A stretch of DNA of 64,000 bases, taken from Streptomyces sp. B1I3 (GTDB lineage: Bacteria; Actinomycetota; Actinomycetes; Streptomycetales; Streptomycetaceae). How positions within the stretch are numbered: position 1 is the stretch's first letter; every line of letters starts with the position of its first letter. A program made the translations under genes and the position numbers. The stretch spans positions 2,914,001 through 2,978,000 of the forward strand of contig NZ_JAUSYD010000001.1 of the NCBI RefSeq assembly GCF_030816615.1, in the 5' to 3' direction. The notes under the pieces were generated by a model. The model was not told the origin of the DNA and made no database searches. It saw nothing but the letters and a program-made list of their open reading frames with translations. Below are positions 26,241 to 35,800 of this stretch, piece after piece.

Positions 26241-27860
26241 TTACTTGACGGTGACGTCCGTCATGACGTAGTCGCCGCGGTAGTCGATGGCGACGTTGTC
26301 GACCGACTTCGAGTAGCCGCCGTTGATCTTGTAGTTCCAGAGCGGGATCGCCGGCATCTTCTGCAGGACGAGCTTCTCCGCCTCCTGGTACGCCTTGATC
26401 GACTCGTCGAGGGACGCCGCGTTGTCGCCCTTCTTGAACGCCGCGTCGACGTCCTTGTCGGAGAACCGGCCGTTGTTGGCCTCGGCGGTGGTGCCGTACA
26501 GCTCGCGCATGAAGTTGACGTTCAGCGGGTAGTCGGCCACCCAGCCACCGCGGTACATCGACTTGACCTGGTTGTTGTCACGCGCTTCCAGGTCGGTCTG
26601 GAAGTCCGGCTTGGCGTCCGGGATGCAGTCGACCCCGGTCGAGTTGCGGATGGACTCGCAGACAGCGGTCACCCACTCCTTGTGGCCGCCGTCGGCGTTG
26701 TACTGGATCCAGAGCTTGTTGTCCGGAACGCCGCCGCCTTCCTTGATGAGCTGCTTGGCCTTGGCCGGGTCGAACTTGAACACGTCGGTGTCCAGGTGCT
26801 GGTTGCCCGCGACGCCCGGGGGCGTGAAGCTGGTGGCGGGCTCACGGGTGCCGTTGAGCACGGTCTTGGTGATCGTCGCGCGGTCGATACCCATCGACAG
26901 ACCCTGGAGGACCTTCGGGTCGATGCCCTTGAAGGTCTTCGAGTAGAACGTCGGGACGATCGACTGCACGGCCGCGTACGGCTGGTCGACCACGCGGTCA
27001 CCGAGGTCCGTCTTGTACTTCGGCAGGTCCTTCGGGCCGATCTGACGGATCATGTCCAGGTTGCCGGACAGGAGGTCCTGGTACGCGGCCTCGACGGTCG
27101 CGTAGTTCTTGAACAGGAGGCCCTTGTTCTTGGCCTTGTTCGGGCCCTGGTAGTCAGGGTTGGCCTTGACCTGGATGAGCTTCTTGTGGTCCCACTTCTC
27201 GAAGACGTAGGGACCGTTGCCGACCGGCGCCTGGCCGAACGCCTTGGTGTCCTTGTAGAACACCTCCGGCAGCGGGGCGAAGGTGTAGTAACCGAGCTTG
27301 TACTCGAAGTACGGGACCGGCTTGTCGAGCTCGATCGTGAAGGTCGTGTCGTCGACCGCCTTCAGACCGGACATCTCCGTGGCCTTGGGGTCACCCTTCT
27401 CCGGGTGGACGTCCGCATAGCCCTTGATGTCCTCGAACCAGAAGGAGTTCTGCTGGGCGTTCTTGACGTTGGCGTACCAGTTCCACGCCTTGATGTAGGA
27501 CGCGGCGGTGACCGGGGTGCCGTCGTGGAACTTCCAGCCGGGCTTGAGCTTGACCGTCCAGGTCTTGTTGTCCTCCGACTTCACGGACTCGGCGTTCGTG
27601 TAGACGATCTTGCCCTCGCCGTCGAACTCCAGGAGCTGGGTGAACAGCGCCTGGATGACGTAGCTGCCGAGCGACTCGTTGGTGTCGGCCGGGATCAGGG
27701 GCTTCTGCGGCTCGCCGACGTCGACGGAGACATAGCCCTCGGGCTTGCCCTTCTCCTTCGAAGCCGAGTCGCTGTCGTCACTGCCGCCGCCACAGGCGGT
27801 CGCGGCCAGGGCGATGATTGCCGCTCCCGCGACCCACTTGGCGCTCTTGGCACCGCGCAT
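26241..27860 (-). CDS. Oligopeptide-binding lipoprotein (SBP family 5), operon 2
   Basis: 539 aa. Signal MRGAKSAKWVAGAAIIALAATAC, acylated Cys23, then a Ser/Asp-rich linker. WKFHDGTPVTAASYIKAWNW and GNGPYVFEKWDHKKL match peptide-binding SBP family 5 proteins. Start chosen because GAGGAGGAAACCC lies directly upstream. Together with the four following genes it forms a complete importer of the same family as BldK, the streptomycete morphogenetic oligopeptide transporter. Whether either operon here is bldK cannot be decided from this sequence alone. Confidence 0.92.
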   Translation of the reverse strand: MRGAKSAKWVAGAAIIALAATACGGGSDDSDSASKEKGKPEGYVSVDVGEPQKPLIPADTNESLGSYVIQALFTQLLEFDGEGKIVYTNAESVKSEDNKTWTVKLKPGWKFHDGTPVTAASYIKAWNWYANVKNAQQNSFWFEDIKGYADVHPEKGDPKATEMSGLKAVDDTTFTIELDKPVPYFEYKLGYYTFAPLPEVFYKDTKAFGQAPVGNGPYVFEKWDHKKLIQVKANPDYQGPNKAKNKGLLFKNYATVEAAYQDLLSGNLDMIRQIGPKDLPKYKTDLGDRVVDQPYAAVQSIVPTFYSKTFKGIDPKVLQGLSMGIDRATITKTVLNGTREPATSFTPPGVAGNQHLDTDVFKFDPAKAKQLIKEGGGVPDNKLWIQYNADGGHKEWVTAVCESIRNSTGVDCIPDAKPDFQTDLEARDNNQVKSMYRGGWVADYPLNVNFMRELYGTTAEANNGRFSDKDVDAAFKKGDNAASLDESIKAYQEAEKLVLQKMPAIPLWNYKINGGYSKSVDNVAIDYRGDYVMTDVTVK

Positions 27861-28207
27861 GGGTTTCCTCCTCATGAGTCCACTTTTGACTACAAGAGGG
27901 GCACTGCAGAGATCCACCGACACCCCTGACGGTGATCGTTTCCAGTGCCCCGAGTGTGCTCGTGAGTCCGCACTCCCCACAGTGCGTCGACCCATTGACC
28001 CGAGCTCAATGGAGCCAACTATTAAGGAACACCGGGCTGTAAACCACACTTAAAGGGTCTCGGTTTGACAACATCAGGAAGGCATGGTTGCCCGAAATCC
28101 GGACAAAGTGATCCCAGACAGACACCCCCGAAACGGACCGTTAACACATGTTCCGGAGAGCGACGCCCGATAACCGGACACCTCGGTCAGAAAAACTGTT
28201 TGACGAA
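27861..28207. other. Long AT-richer leader of operon 2
   Basis: About 350 bp without a gene, noticeably more AT-rich than the surroundings (28000-28120). Several TTGTCA/TTTACA-like and TA-rich stretches on the minus strand make this the probable promoter region of the 27860 operon; no single pair of boxes is convincing. The long leader could hold post-transcriptional control, but I see no known riboswitch. Confidence 0.45.
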
Positions 28208-28246
28208 AGGCCCGGGCCCCCACAGTGTCTGCGGGGGCCCGGGCCT
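28208..28246. terminator. typA terminator hairpin
   Basis: 18-bp stem (28208-28225 with 28229-28246, one mismatch) and a 3-nt loop, 50 bp after the typA stop codon on the minus strand. Ends in GC-rich sequence without a U-tract. Confidence 0.8.
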
Positions 28247-28296
28247 CGTGTCAGCAGCAGGGCCTGACGGTTCGTCGGCCGGAGCCGGCGGTCCGG

Positions 28297-30171
<1,875 letters not shown>

Positions 30172-30432
30172 GGGTGGCTTGCGCTTCTCTCGCTCGGGGA
30201 TCAGGCGTCTCAGTCGGTCTCGAGTCCTCGTACGCCCGCCGGGCGGACACGCCACGGCTAGTCCAATGGTACGGGCCCGGCGCGTCCGGAGCTTCCCGGC
30301 CCGGTGTGCGAGACCGGTCACCAGCCACTGTTCAGCCGGTATTCAGCTGGTATCCAGCCATCATCCGGCCGGTGGGGGCCGGCCGGGAAGGGGGGTGCGG
30401 GGGGTGAGCGGCCCGGGTCTGGGCGGACAACA
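30172..30432. other. typA leader, no gene
   Basis: About 260 bp. It contains short direct repeats of TTCAGCYGGTA (30331-30352) and otherwise nothing recognisable. Presumed promoter region of typA. Confidence 0.4.
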
Positions 30433-30463
30433 CCTTGCCCGCCGGGGACTCCGGCGGGCAAGG
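30433..30463. terminator. Perfect 13-bp terminator hairpin
   Basis: CCTTGCCCGCCGG (30433-30445) pairs exactly with 30451-30463 around a 5-nt loop, about 80 nt after the stop of the binding-protein gene at 30541 on the minus strand. It separates that gene from typA. Confidence 0.8.
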
Positions 30464-30540
30464 GAATTGAGCTGATTCTGAGGTTCGAATACGGCTTTGA
30501 CCTGCTACTTCTTACGATTCGCGGCAGATCCTGCCCCTTG

Positions 30541-32784
30541 TCACTTCGTGAATCCGATGTCCTCGTAGCGAGGCGCGGCGAAGCCGAAAGCGCCGACGTT
30601 CGCCAGTTTCTTGTCGACGGCGACCAACTGTGGCCGCTGATACAGCGGAATCGATCCGGCTGCGGCCCAGATCCGTGCGTCCGCCTGCTTCAGCAGCTCC
30701 CTCGAGGCGTTCGCGTCCAGTTCGGAGACGGCACGGTCGAAGAGCTGGTCGATGTGGTCCGACCCCACCCGGGTGTAGTTCTGCTCGACGAGCAGCGAGC
30801 CGTCGGTGGCGGGCTCCGGCTTGGCGAAGATCGGGCGGCCGTCGGTCGCGGGGTAGGCGGTGGCCGGCCAGGAGTAGAGGGCCAGGTCGTAGTCGCCGGA
30901 GGCGATGTGGTCCGCGAAGTAGCTCTCGTCGGAGACCTTGGTGATCACCGTGCCGACACCGATGGTGTCCAGCATCTCGACGATCTTGGCACCGACACCG
31001 CGCAGCGACTGCGAGCCGGGTCCGGACGGGAGGACGAAGCGCAGGGTGAGTGGCTTTCCGTCCTTGCCGAGGCGGCCGTGGAGGGAGGCCGGGGCGGGAG
31101 CGGCGGTGCCGGCGGGGGCGTAGGCGCCCTGGGCGCCTCCGTGCCGGCTGTCACGGGCGGCGACCTTGACGGCGGTGCCGTCGGCGCCGGCCGGGGCGGG
31201 GCGGTCGCCCGGCTTCTCATCGCCGACGATGTACAGCCCCTCGTCGCGGGAGGCCTTGTCGTCCTTCTCCTCGGCGGCCTTCGCGCTGTCCTCGGCCTTC
31301 TCGTCCTCGGCCTTCTTCTCCGTCCCCTCGGTCTTCTTCCCGTCCTCTGTCTTCTTGTCCGTCTCCTTCTTCTTGTCGGCCTCGCTGCCCGCCTTGGTGT
31401 CCTTGGGCTTCTCCACGGCCCCGCCCGGGGTCCAGCCCGCGTCCGCCAGGAGCGCCTGTGCCTCCTTGGTGTCCTGGTCGCCCAGCGCACCACTGCCGTC
31501 CTTGTACGCCGGCTGCCCGGCCAGGGCCAGGTGGCTGCCGGGCGGCTTCGCGGGCAGACCCAGCGGCTTGAGCACCGTGTCGGCGAGTTCCTGGCGGTTC
31601 AGGGCCCGGGCGATCGCCCGGCGCACCCGGTCGTCGGAGAGGGGCCCGGTCTCGCCGTTCAGCGCCAACTGCGTGTACGCGGGCTCCAGGGACTTGCGTA
31701 CGGCGAAACCGGCCAGGGACTTCTGCTCCGCGGCGTACACGGCGACGGCCTCACGGTTCGCCGCCCGGGCGGCCTGGGCGGTCTCGGCGGCCTCCTCGTC
31801 CGATCCGTGGGCCAGCGCCCAGGAACGCAGGGCGGCTGCCGGAGTGGTGTCCGAGCCCGGGCCGTGGGCGGGCGGCTGCCCGTTTCCGCCGCGGTAGCGG
31901 GCCGCGCGCGCGACGGTGTTCGCCGTGGCCGAGTCGATGTCGGCGATGTCCACCGTGCCCTCGGTCAGTACGTCGGCACGCTTCTTCGGATCGACGGCCC
32001 GGAAGACGAGCGAATCGAGTTTGGCCTCGTCGCCCCACCAGCGCGGGTTCCGGTCCAGCGTGACCGTTCCCTCGTCCTTGTTCACGTCGCGCAGGCGAAA
32101 CGGTCCTGCGGTGTTCTTGAGGGCGGCCCTGGCGCCGTCGTTGAAGGTGCCGGGCGACCCCGTCACCTCCTTCGGGTACAGCGGTGAGAAGAGAGCGCGC
32201 CAGTCCCCGTACGGCTTGGAGAACGTCACCCTGACCTGGAGGTCGTCCTTGCCGCGCTCGATCTTCTCGATCCGCTCGTAACCCGCGTTGCGCGCGGTCC
32301 AGAAGGCCGTGTCCCTGCCGTTCAGCGCGCGCCACTGGGCGACGAAGTCCGGGGCCCCGACCTCCCGGCCGTCGCTCCACACGGCCTGCTGGTTGAGCTT
32401 GTAGAGGACGACCTGCTTCGGCTCCCGCTCGATGACCTTCGCCGACTCCAGGTAGTCGGGGTTGAGCCGGGGCTCGCCGCGTGCGTCCAGCGGGAAGAGG
32501 GAGGGCAGCAGGGCACCGGTGATCCGCGTGGTCGCACCGTCGGCGTCGGCCTGGAAGGCGTTGAGGGTGGCGGGCACCGCGTCGATCGCCCAGGTGGCCG
32601 TCGAGCCTGCGGCGACCTGCTCCCGGGGTGCCGGGGCGATGTCCTGCGGGACGGCGACGGCTACGGGTCCCTCGCCGGCCGAGGTGCAGCCCGCCAGTAC
32701 CGGGATGGTGAGCACGCCCGTCGCCAGGAGCGCGACGGAGCGGCGCTTTCGGGCCTTCCCGCGTGGGACGCCGACGTGGGCCAT
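30541..32784 (-). CDS. Stand-alone SBP family 5 lipoprotein with charged insert
   Basis: 747 aa, about 200 residues longer than ordinary peptide-binding proteins. Signal peptide with lipobox LAGC and Cys33. Family features include YKLNQQAVWSDGREVGAPDF and NTAGPFRLRDVNKDEGTV. Residues about 475-545 are a low-complexity insert rich in Lys, Glu, Asp and Thr (EADKKKETDKKTEDGKK and following), predicted to be disordered and located inside the second lobe. There are no permease or ATPase genes next to it, so it either uses another transporter or acts as a monomeric sensor. Ribosome binding site GGAGG 8 nt before ATG. Confidence 0.85.
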   Translation of the reverse strand: MAHVGVPRGKARKRRSVALLATGVLTIPVLAGCTSAGEGPVAVAVPQDIAPAPREQVAAGSTATWAIDAVPATLNAFQADADGATTRITGALLPSLFPLDARGEPRLNPDYLESAKVIEREPKQVVLYKLNQQAVWSDGREVGAPDFVAQWRALNGRDTAFWTARNAGYERIEKIERGKDDLQVRVTFSKPYGDWRALFSPLYPKEVTGSPGTFNDGARAALKNTAGPFRLRDVNKDEGTVTLDRNPRWWGDEAKLDSLVFRAVDPKKRADVLTEGTVDIADIDSATANTVARAARYRGGNGQPPAHGPGSDTTPAAALRSWALAHGSDEEAAETAQAARAANREAVAVYAAEQKSLAGFAVRKSLEPAYTQLALNGETGPLSDDRVRRAIARALNRQELADTVLKPLGLPAKPPGSHLALAGQPAYKDGSGALGDQDTKEAQALLADAGWTPGGAVEKPKDTKAGSEADKKKETDKKTEDGKKTEGTEKKAEDEKAEDSAKAAEEKDDKASRDEGLYIVGDEKPGDRPAPAGADGTAVKVAARDSRHGGAQGAYAPAGTAAPAPASLHGRLGKDGKPLTLRFVLPSGPGSQSLRGVGAKIVEMLDTIGVGTVITKVSDESYFADHIASGDYDLALYSWPATAYPATDGRPIFAKPEPATDGSLLVEQNYTRVGSDHIDQLFDRAVSELDANASRELLKQADARIWAAAGSIPLYQRPQLVAVDKKLANVGAFGFAAPRYEDIGFTK

Positions 32785-33001
32785 GGCTGATACCTCCGGG
32801 GCCGGCCCGGCCCACCCGTACCGGAATGGACCGGATTATGCGTTTAGGTGGCATTTGCAGTTGATCACACTGGTTCGCTGATCCACTGAACGCACCTCCA
32901 CGCGCGAGGGCACGCCGACGCGGCCGGTGGGGCCACGGACGTCACCCGTGCGGCCCACCGTCGCGCTCGTTCCACGGCCGGGCGGGGGATCCCGGCCTCC
33001 C

Positions 33002-33553
33002 TCAGCCCAGCAACTCGACGATGGCGTCCGTGGTCCCGGTCTCGCCGAGCCGCGGGAAGATCCTCTCGACGCTGTTGCGGTGGGCGTCGCCGTCCATGTC
33101 CGTGACCGCGTCGGTGGCGACGGTGACGTGGTAGCCGTGCTCATGGGCGGCGCGGGCCGTGGACTCGACGCCGATGCTGGTGGCGATGCCGCTCAGCACG
33201 ACCTGGGTGATGCCCCGGCGCCGCAGCTGGAGGTCGAGCTCGGTGCCGTAGAAGGCGCCCCACTGCTGCTTGGTGATGACGATGTCGTCCTCGTGCGGGC
33301 CGAGCTCGGGCACGATGTCGGCCCAGTCGGCGGCGGGCCGGCCCGACGGGGCGGGACCCTCGTTGCGGCCGGGGGCGCCTCCCGTCACGCGTACCAGGAA
33401 GACCGGGAGTCCCTTGGCCCGGAAGGCCTCGGCGAGGGTGGCGGAGCGGGCGACGACATCGGAGGCCGGATGCACGGTCGGGAGGCCGACGATGCCCTTC
33501 TGCAGGTCGACGACGACGAGCGCGGACCTGGGGTCGAGTGTGGTGGCGGTCAT
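33002..33553 (-). CDS. Isochorismatase-fold hydrolase lacking the catalytic Cys
   Basis: 183 aa. The Asp of LVVVDLQKGIV and the Lys of ITKQQWGAFYGTEL match the catalytic pair of the cysteine-hydrolase superfamily, but the nucleophile position in SGIATSIGVESTARAA is Gly instead of Cys. Members without Cys cannot act as amidases; some (EntB/PhzD type) hydrolyse vinyl ethers. The substrate is unknown. It is the third gene of the MarR - MFS - hydrolase operon, 50 bp behind the transporter gene. Confidence 0.82.
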   Translation of the reverse strand: MTATTLDPRSALVVVDLQKGIVGLPTVHPASDVVARSATLAEAFRAKGLPVFLVRVTGGAPGRNEGPAPSGRPAADWADIVPELGPHEDDIVITKQQWGAFYGTELDLQLRRRGITQVVLSGIATSIGVESTARAAHEHGYHVTVATDAVTDMDGDAHRNSVERIFPRLGETGTTDAIVELLG

Positions 33554-33603
33554 GTGCGTACTCCTTGTGCGGGGGTGTGAGGGGGGCAAGAGGGCGGCGG
33601 CGC

Positions 33604-35127
33604 TCAGCTGTGCGCCCGCAGGGCCCGGTCGGTGACGGTCAGGACGAACAGCAGTACTCCGAGGGCGGCGGAGACCGCCGCCATGAGGTGCAGCCCGCTG
33701 TCGCTCGCCGCGTCCGCGTAGGCCAGGGCGATCAGGCTCGAGGCGGCGATGGCGCCGAGGTACTGGGCGGTGCGCTGGAGCCCCGCGGCGGACCCGATGC
33801 TCTCGGGTGGCGCGTAGGCCTGGACGGCCGCCTGGTTGCTCGTACCGATGAGTCCCTGCGGGATGCCGAAGCACGCTCCGGCGAGCAGCAGGACGGCGAG
33901 CGGGGTGTCTCCGGAGAGGAACACCAGGACTGCCGATCCTGCGGTGAGCAGCACACAGGCAAGGGTCAGCGGCGCCCGTAGGGTCCGTGTGCGGGCGCCG
34001 AGCAGCGAGCAGAGGAGCGCGGTGAGCGACATCGGCAGCATGAGCAGCCCCGTGTGGCCGGAGGAGTAGCCCCGGGCCTCCTCCAGCCACTGCGTGTAGC
34101 CGTACATCACGCAGTAGATCAGCAGGTAGCTCAGTCCGTGACGCAGGTAGGTGCGGAGCAGGGCGCCGTTCCCCGCGAGCATCCGCACGTCGATGAACGG
34201 CTGCGGGCTGCGCAGCTGCCACCGCAACAGGGCGGCGGTCAGCACGGCCAGGGGGGCCAGCAGCCACCACCGGGGGTGCGCGAGGCCGAGCAGGAAGAAG
34301 ACGAGCACGGTCAGCGCGGCGGAGAACAGGCCGATGCCCAGCGGGTCCGGCGAGAGCTTCGGCGCGCGCCGGCCCGCGCCCGGCTCGCGGGGCGGGTCGG
34401 CGGGGATCCAGCGGAGGGTGACGGCGAACGCGAGGAGGGCGACGGGCACGTTGACGGCGAAGATGCCCCGCCAGCCGACGACCGTGACGAGCAGCCCGCC
34501 GAGCGCCGGCCCGACGGCGGCGCTGCCCAGCGCCGCGAAGGAGAGCCGCGCCAGTACAGGGCGGGGGGTGATCCGGCCGACGCGTCGCGACTCGTCGCGG
34601 AGCACGGCCATGGCTGCCGGATAGGCCGCCGACGTACCGATGCCGAGCAGCAGCCGGGAGACGATCAGCAGGCCGAAGCCGGGAGCGAGCGCGCCGACCA
34701 GCCCCGAGGCCGTCACGACCACGAGACCCGCCAGGAAGACCCGCCGGGGGCCGATGACGTCGGCCAGCTTGCCGAGGACGGGCTGGGCGACGGCGCTGGC
34801 GAGGTAGAGGACGGAGATGAGCCAGGCGGTGTCGGTGGCGCCGATGCCGAAGGCGTGCCCGATGGCCACCAGCGCCGTGGAGATCATGGTGGTGTTGAGC
34901 GGGTTGAGCAGGGAGCCCATCAGCAGGGGCGCGGTGAGGCGGGCGCCGAACCCGCGGACGTCCACCGGGTCCGCTCCGGTCGCGGCACCGGGCCGGGGCG
35001 GCGCGGGCAGGCGGCCGGAGTGTGGTCCCGGCCGTTCGTCCCCGCTTCCTGCCGGTGGCACCCGGCCGGCCGCCGACGGGTCCGCCTCCGGAGCTCCGCG
35101 GATCACGTCCGCGTCCCTGCGGGTCAC
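33604..35127 (-). CDS. MFS drug-efflux-type transporter
   Basis: 507 aa. A Pro/Gly/Arg-rich N-terminus of about 60 residues is followed by 14 hydrophobic segments and the motif LGKLADVIGPRRVFLAG (motif A, near residue 115), typical of DHA2-like proton/drug antiporters. GTG start overlaps the TGA of the upstream marR (GTGA), giving translational coupling. Likely controlled by that MarR protein and responsive to its ligand. Confidence 0.85.
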   Translation of the reverse strand: MTRRDADVIRGAPEADPSAAGRVPPAGSGDERPGPHSGRLPAPPRPGAATGADPVDVRGFGARLTAPLLMGSLLNPLNTTMISTALVAIGHAFGIGATDTAWLISVLYLASAVAQPVLGKLADVIGPRRVFLAGLVVVTASGLVGALAPGFGLLIVSRLLLGIGTSAAYPAAMAVLRDESRRVGRITPRPVLARLSFAALGSAAVGPALGGLLVTVVGWRGIFAVNVPVALLAFAVTLRWIPADPPREPGAGRRAPKLSPDPLGIGLFSAALTVLVFFLLGLAHPRWWLLAPLAVLTAALLRWQLRSPQPFIDVRMLAGNGALLRTYLRHGLSYLLIYCVMYGYTQWLEEARGYSSGHTGLLMLPMSLTALLCSLLGARTRTLRAPLTLACVLLTAGSAVLVFLSGDTPLAVLLLAGACFGIPQGLIGTSNQAAVQAYAPPESIGSAAGLQRTAQYLGAIAASSLIALAYADAASDSGLHLMAAVSAALGVLLFVLTVTDRALRAHS

Positions 35128-35591
35128 GTGTCGACCAGCCTGCTGATGAGCGCGACGGCCTCCGCCACCGTCCGGCGCTCCTCGCCGTCCAGTTCCTCGG
35201 CGATCGCGACGGCCAGCCAGCCGCGCTTGGCGGCCCGCACCTCGGCCAGCGTGGTGCGCCCGGCGTCCGTGACGGAGACCACCGACTTCCGGCCGTCGAG
35301 GGGATCGGGTGCCCGGGCGACGAGCCCCTGGCTCTCCAGCGCACCGAGGGTCAGCCGCATCGACTGGGGCCGCACCAGTTCGGCGCGGGCCAGCACCGCG
35401 GTGGTGGCCGGCCCGCCGTCGTGCAGTCGTGCCAGCACGGAGCGCTGCGAGGGGGTGAGCAGGCTCTCCGCCGACGTGCTGCGCAACCGCCTCAGCAGCC
35501 GGCCCACCACGCCCGCGAGCTCCGTCGCCACGTGTTCGGCGGTCGGGTCGGCGGGGCTCCGCTCCTGGGCGCCGGGGGTGTCGCTGGACAT
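35124..35591 (-). CDS. MarR-family regulator
   Basis: 155 aa winged-helix regulator. LTPSQRSVLARLHDGGPATT and RPQSMRLTLGALESQGLVAR form the DNA-binding helices, DPLDGRKSVVSVT the wing. ATG start; the frame is open further upstream but composition changes. A perfect 26-bp palindrome lies 19-45 bp before the start codon and is the likely operator, so it probably represses itself and the two following genes and is released by a small aromatic or other ligand. Confidence 0.9.
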   Translation of the reverse strand: MSSDTPGAQERSPADPTAEHVATELAGVVGRLLRRLRSTSAESLLTPSQRSVLARLHDGGPATTAVLARAELVRPQSMRLTLGALESQGLVARAPDPLDGRKSVVSVTDAGRTTLAEVRAAKRGWLAVAIAEELDGEERRTVAEAVALISRLVDT

Positions 35592-35610
35592 GCTTCCACC
35601 GTAAAGATGT

Positions 35611-35636
35611 ACAGGCCACCTTGCAAGGTGGCCTGT
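35611..35636. promoter_or_regulatory. Perfect 26-bp palindrome, probable MarR operator
   Basis: ACAGGCCACCTTG (35611-35623) is followed directly by its exact reverse complement (35624-35636). It lies between marR and the divergent gene at 35801, at the distance expected for an operator over the marR promoter. Known MarR operators are palindromes of this size range. Confidence 0.75.
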
Positions 35637-35787
35637 CTTTTCGCCGGAGAGACCCCACGCAGCACCATGAGCTCCCGGTGGGCGGGCAGCGCGTCGTGCC
35701 CACCGGCTCCCCGCCGCCCGTGCAGGGCGGAGTGAGCCGGCCGAAGGGGACGGGGGGCGCCGGGTCGCGGGCACCGGAGGGCGGACA

Positions 35788-35793
35788 TACCCT
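35788..35793 (+). promoter_or_regulatory. -10 box of leaderless gene at 35801
   Basis: TACCCT lies 7 nt before the GTG start; no ribosome binding site is present. Confidence 0.5.
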
Positions 35794-35800
35794 CCCGAAT

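Noticed and set aside
26241..27860. Assigning operon 2 as bldK
   Set aside because: The family is right but gene order (binding protein first) and sequence alone do not prove orthology; left unnamed.
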